The position numbers and the translations under genes were made by a program. The notes under the pieces are model-generated. The model saw only the letters and a program-made list of their open reading frames with translations. It ran no database searches and was not told where the DNA came from. 15,762 nt of DNA, taken from NCBI GenBank assembly GCA_036723735.1, contig DAIMGT010000083.1, positions 1 through 15,762 on the forward strand, in the 5' to 3' direction. Below, piece by piece: positions 12,104-15,762 of this stretch (its first letter is position 1; the number at the start of each line of letters is the position of its first letter). This DNA comes from UBA4656 sp002405525 (lineage in GTDB: Bacteria; Pseudomonadota; Gammaproteobacteria; Xanthomonadales; Ahniellaceae).

Positions 12104-15061
12104 ATGCCGCCCACCATCCTCGTCCAGCGAGTCCCGGTCAGCGGCGTACCCGACCCCGGCGCGCCGCCGGCCGTGGTCCAGCTGCTCTCGGCGTCGCGCC
12201 TCGACGAGATGGCCGAGCGTCTGCTCGGCCTCCTTGAACCTGAAGCCGGCGCACTGCCACCGAAGATCGCCTACCGCTTGCGCTGGACGGACCCTTGGTG
12301 CGTGCTGCCGGGTGCGTCCGGAGCCGAGGACCTGACGCTCGCCGGCGCGGCACTGTCCGCGGCGAACGGGACCTCGACGTCGGTCGACGGCCATTGCCAG
12401 GCGTCCCTGCTGGCAAGCCATTCGTCCGGCGGGGCGGTGGTCCTGATCGCACCGCGTGGCCGGCTGCCGGCCCTGCCGGGCTGGCCGACGGAGTCGCTGC
12501 GACCGCTGCTGACGGTGCGCCTTCGCGAATTGATCGAGATCGCGATGCTGCGCGACAGCGTCCACCATCTCGAGAACGCCGAGCGCATGCAGCGCGCCCT
12601 GTTCGCGATCACCGAGGTGGCCGCCGCGGAACAGGACCGCGCCGCGATGCTGCGCGGGCTGCACGAGATCGTCGGGCGGCTGATGTACGCGGAGAACTTC
12701 TACATCGTGCTGCTGGACTCCGACCAGCAGACCATCGAGTTCATCTACTTTGCGGACGCCAACGATCAGCGGGATGTCGAACTCGGTCGCCCCGAGCCCA
12801 TCGACAGCTACCGCCACAGCATGACCTGGCATGTCCTGACCGGCGGCCAGCCCTTGCGCGGCAGCCTCGGGGAGATCGAGCGCCAGGTGAATGGCCCCCT
12901 GCGCTGCGTCGGCAGCGAACCGAGCAGCTGGCTCGGCGTGCCGATGGTGGGAGGCGGTCGGGTTCGCGGGATGATCGCGGTGCAGACCTACGGCGGACCC
13001 ATCCATTTCACCGCCGCCGACCAGGCCGTGCTCGGTTACGTCGGCAGCCATATCCTGACCGCGCTGGAGCGGCGCCGCTCGCGCGCCGAACTGGAGGCGC
13101 TGGTGGCGGCTCGCACGGACGAGCTTGCCCAGGCCAACATGACCCTGCTCAACGAGGTCCACGAGCGCGAGCGCGGCGAGCGACTGCAGGCGGCGCTGTA
13201 CCGGATTGCCGAACTCGCCGGAAAGGACATCGACACAACCGAGTTCTGCGCCTCGGTCCACGCGATCGTCGCAGGCCTGATTCCGGCTCGGAACTTCTAC
13301 ATCGCCCTCGTCTCCGATGACGGCGGCACGCTCGATTTTCCATACTTTTCCGACGAAACGCCCGGCGTGCCGCGATCGCGCCCGATGGGCAACAGCATCA
13401 CCGAGTACGTGATCCGGCGCGGCAGCCCGCTGCTCGCGGACCTGTCGGCGATCGAGGCCCTGATCGCCGCCGGGGAATGCGAGGTCAAGGGCAACCAGGC
13501 ACTGTACTGGCTCGGCGTGCCGCTGATCGGCGCGCAGCGCGTGCTCGGCGCAGTGGTGGTGCAGAGCTACCATCCCGAGGTGGTCTACGGCGCGCAGGAC
13601 CAGAGCCTGCTGTCGTTCGTGTCCTACCACATCGCCTCCAGCCTCGAGCGCCGCCGCGCCGCCGTCGAACTGCGCGCATCGCACCACCTGCTCGAGCAGC
13701 GCGTCGAGCAACGCACCCGCGAGCTGCGCGAGCAGATCGAAGCGCGCGAGGCGATCCAGGCGCAGCTCGAGCACCAGGTTCTGCACGATGCCCTGACCGG
13801 TCTGCCGAACCGCGGTTACCTGCGCGACCGATTGCAGCGCGTGCTCGGTCGTGCGCGGCGCACGTCCTCGCACGCGTTTGCACTTCTGTACCTCGACATC
13901 GACCGCTTCAAGGTGATCAACGACAGCCTCGGTCACTCCGCCGGCGATGCGGTGCTGGTCGAAGTCGCACGGCGCTTCGTCGCCTGCGTGCGCGAGAACG
14001 ACGTCGTGGCGCGCCTGAGTGGCGACGAGTTCGCCATCCTGCTGGAAGAGTTCGACGACCAGGGCACCCCGACCCTGGTCGCGCAGCGCGTGATCGAGGC
14101 CATGAGTGCGCCGATCGTGCTGCCGGACAGCCGGGTGCAGCCCTCGGTCAGCATCGGCATCGCGCTCGGGAGTGCGGACATCGCCAGCGGCGAGGAACTC
14201 CTGCGCACCGCCGACACCGCGCTCTACCGGGCCAAGGCGGCTGGCCGCAACCGCTACTGTTACTTCGAGCGCGGGCTTGAACTGGCCTCGAAGGCGGAGT
14301 TGGCGCTGGAGCTCGACCTGCGGCAGGCTTCGCCGCGCGAGTTCGAGCCGCACTTCCAGGCCATCGTCGACCTCGTCACCGGCCGCAGGGTCGGCTACGA
14401 AGCCCTGCTGCGCTGGCGCCACCCGCGCCGCGGGCTGCTGGGGCCGGGCGACTTCCTCGGCGTGGCGGAGGAAAGCGGCACGATCGAGTCGATCGACTGG
14501 CATCTGTTCGGGAAGGCCTGCGACGCGCTGCACCGGCTGGGGCCGGACGCGGGCTTCGTGAACCTCAACGTGTCGCCGCGGCATTTCGCCAACGAGGACT
14601 TCGCCGATCGGCTGGTCGCGCTGATAGAAGCCCATGGGCTCGGGCCCGGGCGAGTCCACATCGAACTCACCGAGGGCACCCTGCTGCGCAATCCGGAGCG
14701 CGTGCGCGGTGCGCTGCAGCGGCTGCACGCCCGCGGCGTGCAGACCGCCCTCGACGATTTCGGCACCGGCTATTCGTCGCTGAGTTACCTGCACGAGTTC
14801 CCGCTGCACACGCTCAAGATCGACCGCAGTTTCGTCACTTCGCTGCGGCGCGAGGGCGGCGGGCGGGGCGAGGCCATCGTATCCGCGATCCTGGCGATGG
14901 CGAGATCGCTGCGCCTCGAGGTCGTCGCCGAGGGCATCGACAGCGACGCCCAGCGCTCGCGCCTGCGGGAACTCGGCTGCCGGCGCGGCCAGGGTTATCT
15001 GTTCGCGCGACCGGAGCCGCTGGACATTCTGCTGCACGCCCGGCAGACGGAGTTGAACTGA
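12104..15061 (+). CDS. GAF-GAF-GGDEF-EAL cyclic-di-GMP signalling protein
   Basis: 985-residue soluble sensor enzyme with no membrane segment seen. Order: poorly defined N-terminal region 1-161; GAF domain 162-321; coiled coil 322-360; a second, clearly related GAF 361-514; coiled coil 515-556; GGDEF about 558-715 (D562-ALTGLPNR entry, signature S639-G-D-E-F643); EAL about 735-980. The allosteric inhibitory RxxD site is intact at R630-D633, five residues before the signature. SGDEF replaces GGDEF; related variants can still be active, so cyclase activity is possible but unproven. The EAL half keeps E766-A-L, NLNVSPRHF, IELTE, D884-D-F-G-T-G, VVAEGID and GQGYLF, so phosphodiesterase activity is likely. 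The GAF domains probably bind a small ligand and set the balance of the two activities. The ATG at 12104 has a weak ribosome site. Apparently monocistronic. Confidence 0.95.
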   Translation: MPPTILVQRVPVSGVPDPGAPPAVVQLLSASRLDEMAERLLGLLEPEAGALPPKIAYRLRWTDPWCVLPGASGAEDLTLAGAALSAANGTSTSVDGHCQASLLASHSSGGAVVLIAPRGRLPALPGWPTESLRPLLTVRLRELIEIAMLRDSVHHLENAERMQRALFAITEVAAAEQDRAAMLRGLHEIVGRLMYAENFYIVLLDSDQQTIEFIYFADANDQRDVELGRPEPIDSYRHSMTWHVLTGGQPLRGSLGEIERQVNGPLRCVGSEPSSWLGVPMVGGGRVRGMIAVQTYGGPIHFTAADQAVLGYVGSHILTALERRRSRAELEALVAARTDELAQANMTLLNEVHERERGERLQAALYRIAELAGKDIDTTEFCASVHAIVAGLIPARNFYIALVSDDGGTLDFPYFSDETPGVPRSRPMGNSITEYVIRRGSPLLADLSAIEALIAAGECEVKGNQALYWLGVPLIGAQRVLGAVVVQSYHPEVVYGAQDQSLLSFVSYHIASSLERRRAAVELRASHHLLEQRVEQRTRELREQIEAREAIQAQLEHQVLHDALTGLPNRGYLRDRLQRVLGRARRTSSHAFALLYLDIDRFKVINDSLGHSAGDAVLVEVARRFVACVRENDVVARLSGDEFAILLEEFDDQGTPTLVAQRVIEAMSAPIVLPDSRVQPSVSIGIALGSADIASGEELLRTADTALYRAKAAGRNRYCYFERGLELASKAELALELDLRQASPREFEPHFQAIVDLVTGRRVGYEALLRWRHPRRGLLGPGDFLGVAEESGTIESIDWHLFGKACDALHRLGPDAGFVNLNVSPRHFANEDFADRLVALIEAHGLGPGRVHIELTEGTLLRNPERVRGALQRLHARGVQTALDDFGTGYSSLSYLHEFPLHTLKIDRSFVTSLRREGGGRGEAIVSAILAMARSLRLEVVAEGIDSDAQRSRLRELGCRRGQGYLFARPEPLDILLHARQTELN

Positions 15062-15226
15062 GCGCGTGCGGAGCGGCGCTGCGCCGCCCGCCGCGACCGA
15101 AGCCATTCCGCCCGCGCTCCCGGCAGGCCTGTTCGGTATCGATCCTCCTTGCGAGTCGCCGGGAAGCGTGCGGGCGCAAGAGGTCGTTCGTTGACGCCAT
15201 TAACCCGGTGTCTTTGTATCTGAAGT
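15062..15226. other. intergenic, hairpin then element boundary
   Basis: Apart from the hairpin at 15073-15087, no gene or promoter is recognised. From about 15190 the base composition drops in GC relative to the neighbouring coding DNA, which fits the approach to the IS630 remnant. Confidence 0.35.
15073..15087 (+). terminator. hairpin downstream of the c-di-GMP gene
   Basis: GCGGCG-CTG-CGCCGC forms a perfect 6-bp stem 11 bases after the TGA. There is no T-run. It is a plausible 3' end of the transcript. Confidence 0.35.
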
Positions 15227-15397
15227 TCACGCTGCCGCGTAGCGGATCTTCGGATGTTGAAAGTAGCTCCTCACGCGCGACCGCGATCGCTGAATGGCGC
15301 GGAGGTGTTTGCGAACGGTGCGCTTGAGTTCGCCGGAGTCCTTGGGTGGGACATCGCTGTGCACGGCTCGCTTGAGGTCACCGTTGAGATATGCCTC
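15201..15397 (-). mobile_element. truncated IS630-family element (3' remnant)
   Basis: It contains the C-terminal part of a transposase (15227-15397), plus about 25 bases on its 3' side that end at a TA dinucleotide (15201-15202). IS630 elements insert at TA, so this may be the element's outer terminus; I did not identify the terminal repeat itself. The other end is missing where the ISL3-type element begins. Confidence 0.6.
15227..15397 (-). pseudogene. IS630-family transposase, C-terminal fragment
   Basis: About 56 residues end at the TGA (15227-15229). They carry the characteristic C-terminus of IS630 transposases: YLNGDLKRAVH, then PPKDSGELKRTVRKHL, then RSYFQHPKIRYAAA. In full-length proteins YLN(G/N)DLK sits just after the last catalytic acidic residue of the DDE domain. 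The catalytic part is therefore lost and the fragment cannot act. Family similarity stops at about 15391-15397; upstream, the open frame continues to 15664 but translates to the antisense of the ISL3 transposase, not to transposase sequence. It is most simply a gene interrupted by, or joined to, the neighbouring element. Confidence 0.75.
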
Positions 15398-15762
15398 TGT
15401 TGAAATCCGAGTGGGTAATCTGTCCCCGCCTGAACGGACCGCGGAGCATGCGAAGTGACGACCGGAAAGCTGTTCGAGGCTGCGCTGGGGGTTGAGGCGC
15501 CGTGGTATGTCGCGGGCACGGACTTCGATGCCGAGGCCAGGAGTCTGACCATCCGTGTGGATTTCGTGGCCGGCAGCCGATTCGCGTTGGCCGGGGTCGA
15601 CGGCAAACACCCGGTCCACGACACCGTGAGCAAGCGCTACCGGCACCTGAACTTCTTCCAGCACGAGTGCTTCCTGGAGGTGCGGGTGCCGCGGGTGAAG
15701 CTACCGAATGGGAGCGTGCGGCAGGTGGAACCGACCTGGAGCGGCAAGTTGTCGGGGTTCAC
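15391..15762 (+). mobile_element. ISL3-family insertion sequence, left part
   Basis: It is defined by the ISL3-type transposase gene beginning at 15455 and by the loss of IS630 similarity near 15391-15397. The left terminal repeat should lie at about 15390-15430 but could not be fixed, because the right end is outside the window. ISL3 elements usually make 8-base target duplications. Confidence 0.6.
15455..15762 (+). CDS. ISL3-family transposase, N-terminal part (cut by window end)
   Basis: 102 residues are visible before the window ends. They match the N-terminus of ISL3 transposases: MTTGKLFEAALGVEAPWYV, DFDAEARSLTIRVDFVAGSRF, then KRYRHLNFFQHECFLEVRVPRV and TWSGKLSGFT. This portion is the DNA-end-binding zinc-ribbon region; the DDE catalytic domain lies beyond the window. 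An in-frame TGA at 15431 leaves GTG 15455 as the only start, with GGAG (15443-15446) eight bases upstream. No frameshift or stop is present in the visible part, so the gene may be intact. Confidence 0.85.
   Translation, partial: MTTGKLFEAALGVEAPWYVAGTDFDAEARSLTIRVDFVAGSRFALAGVDGKHPVHDTVSKRYRHLNFFQHECFLEVRVPRVKLPNGSVRQVEPTWSGKLSGF

Noticed and set aside
11990..15106. 1038-codon open frame on the minus strand
   Set aside because: It lies antisense to the full GAF-GGDEF-EAL gene, whose domains are unmistakable. Its translation is rich in Arg, Ala, Gln and His with no motif; long antisense frames are expected in GC-rich codon usage.
15398..15664. upstream part of the minus-strand open frame continuing from the IS630 fragment
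   Set aside because: It translates to sequence without transposase character and is antisense to the ISL3 transposase gene.
1..15762. CRISPR array, tRNA, rRNA or a defence island
   Set aside because: No regularly spaced repeats, cloverleaf sequence, rRNA motifs or recognisable defence-gene families were seen on either strand.

Overview
The window is GC-rich bacterial chromosome (roughly 70% GC by eye). Two kinds of evidence suggest a gammaproteobacterium near the Lysobacterales (Xanthomonadales): the glyA-nrdR-acetyltransferase order, and secreted proteins of that group's style (a C-terminal FANGFE-type tail and Trp/Gly repeats of the type 'GxWFxPxxxGxG'). No rRNA, tRNA or CRISPR array was seen. 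The taxonomy is an inference from gene style, not a match.

Layout. (1) Positions 1-2558, plus strand: glyA (serine hydroxymethyltransferase), nrdR (ribonucleotide reductase repressor) and a GNAT acetyltransferase, a housekeeping cluster. glyA has a plausible sigma-70 promoter and a LacI/PurR-like palindrome at the predicted transcription start. (2) Positions 2704-4095, plus: a secreted protein with a tripartite C-terminal sorting tail, then a small membrane protein whose reading frame appears broken near its start. (3) Positions 9763-4169, minus: a very large secreted protein combining a YncE-like beta-propeller, a two-haem cytochrome region, a calcium-binding thrombospondin-3-like motif and two Trp-rich repeats, followed by a secreted right-handed beta-helix protein. 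(4) Positions 9859-11817: an SbtA-family sodium/bicarbonate transporter (minus) divergent from a LysR-type regulator (plus). Between them lies a perfect T-N11-A palindrome overlapping the -35 of an apparently leaderless lysR promoter. (5) Positions 12104-15061, plus: a 985-residue c-di-GMP enzyme (two GAF domains, GGDEF, EAL). (6) Positions 15200-15762: a mobile-element junction. The 3' end of an IS630-type transposase (minus) is cut off where an ISL3-type transposase gene (plus) begins; the latter runs off the window.

How the genes relate. Region 1 supplies one-carbon units and controls dNTP synthesis. Region 3 is envelope or periplasmic. Region 4 looks like a self-contained ion-uptake unit with its own regulator. 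Region 5 turns an unknown cytosolic signal into a c-di-GMP change. The strongest leads are the sbtA/lysR intergenic region, the propeller-cytochrome fusion, the broken membrane gene at 3682-4095 and the IS630/ISL3 junction. I did not find a convincing defence system or other multi-gene novelty.
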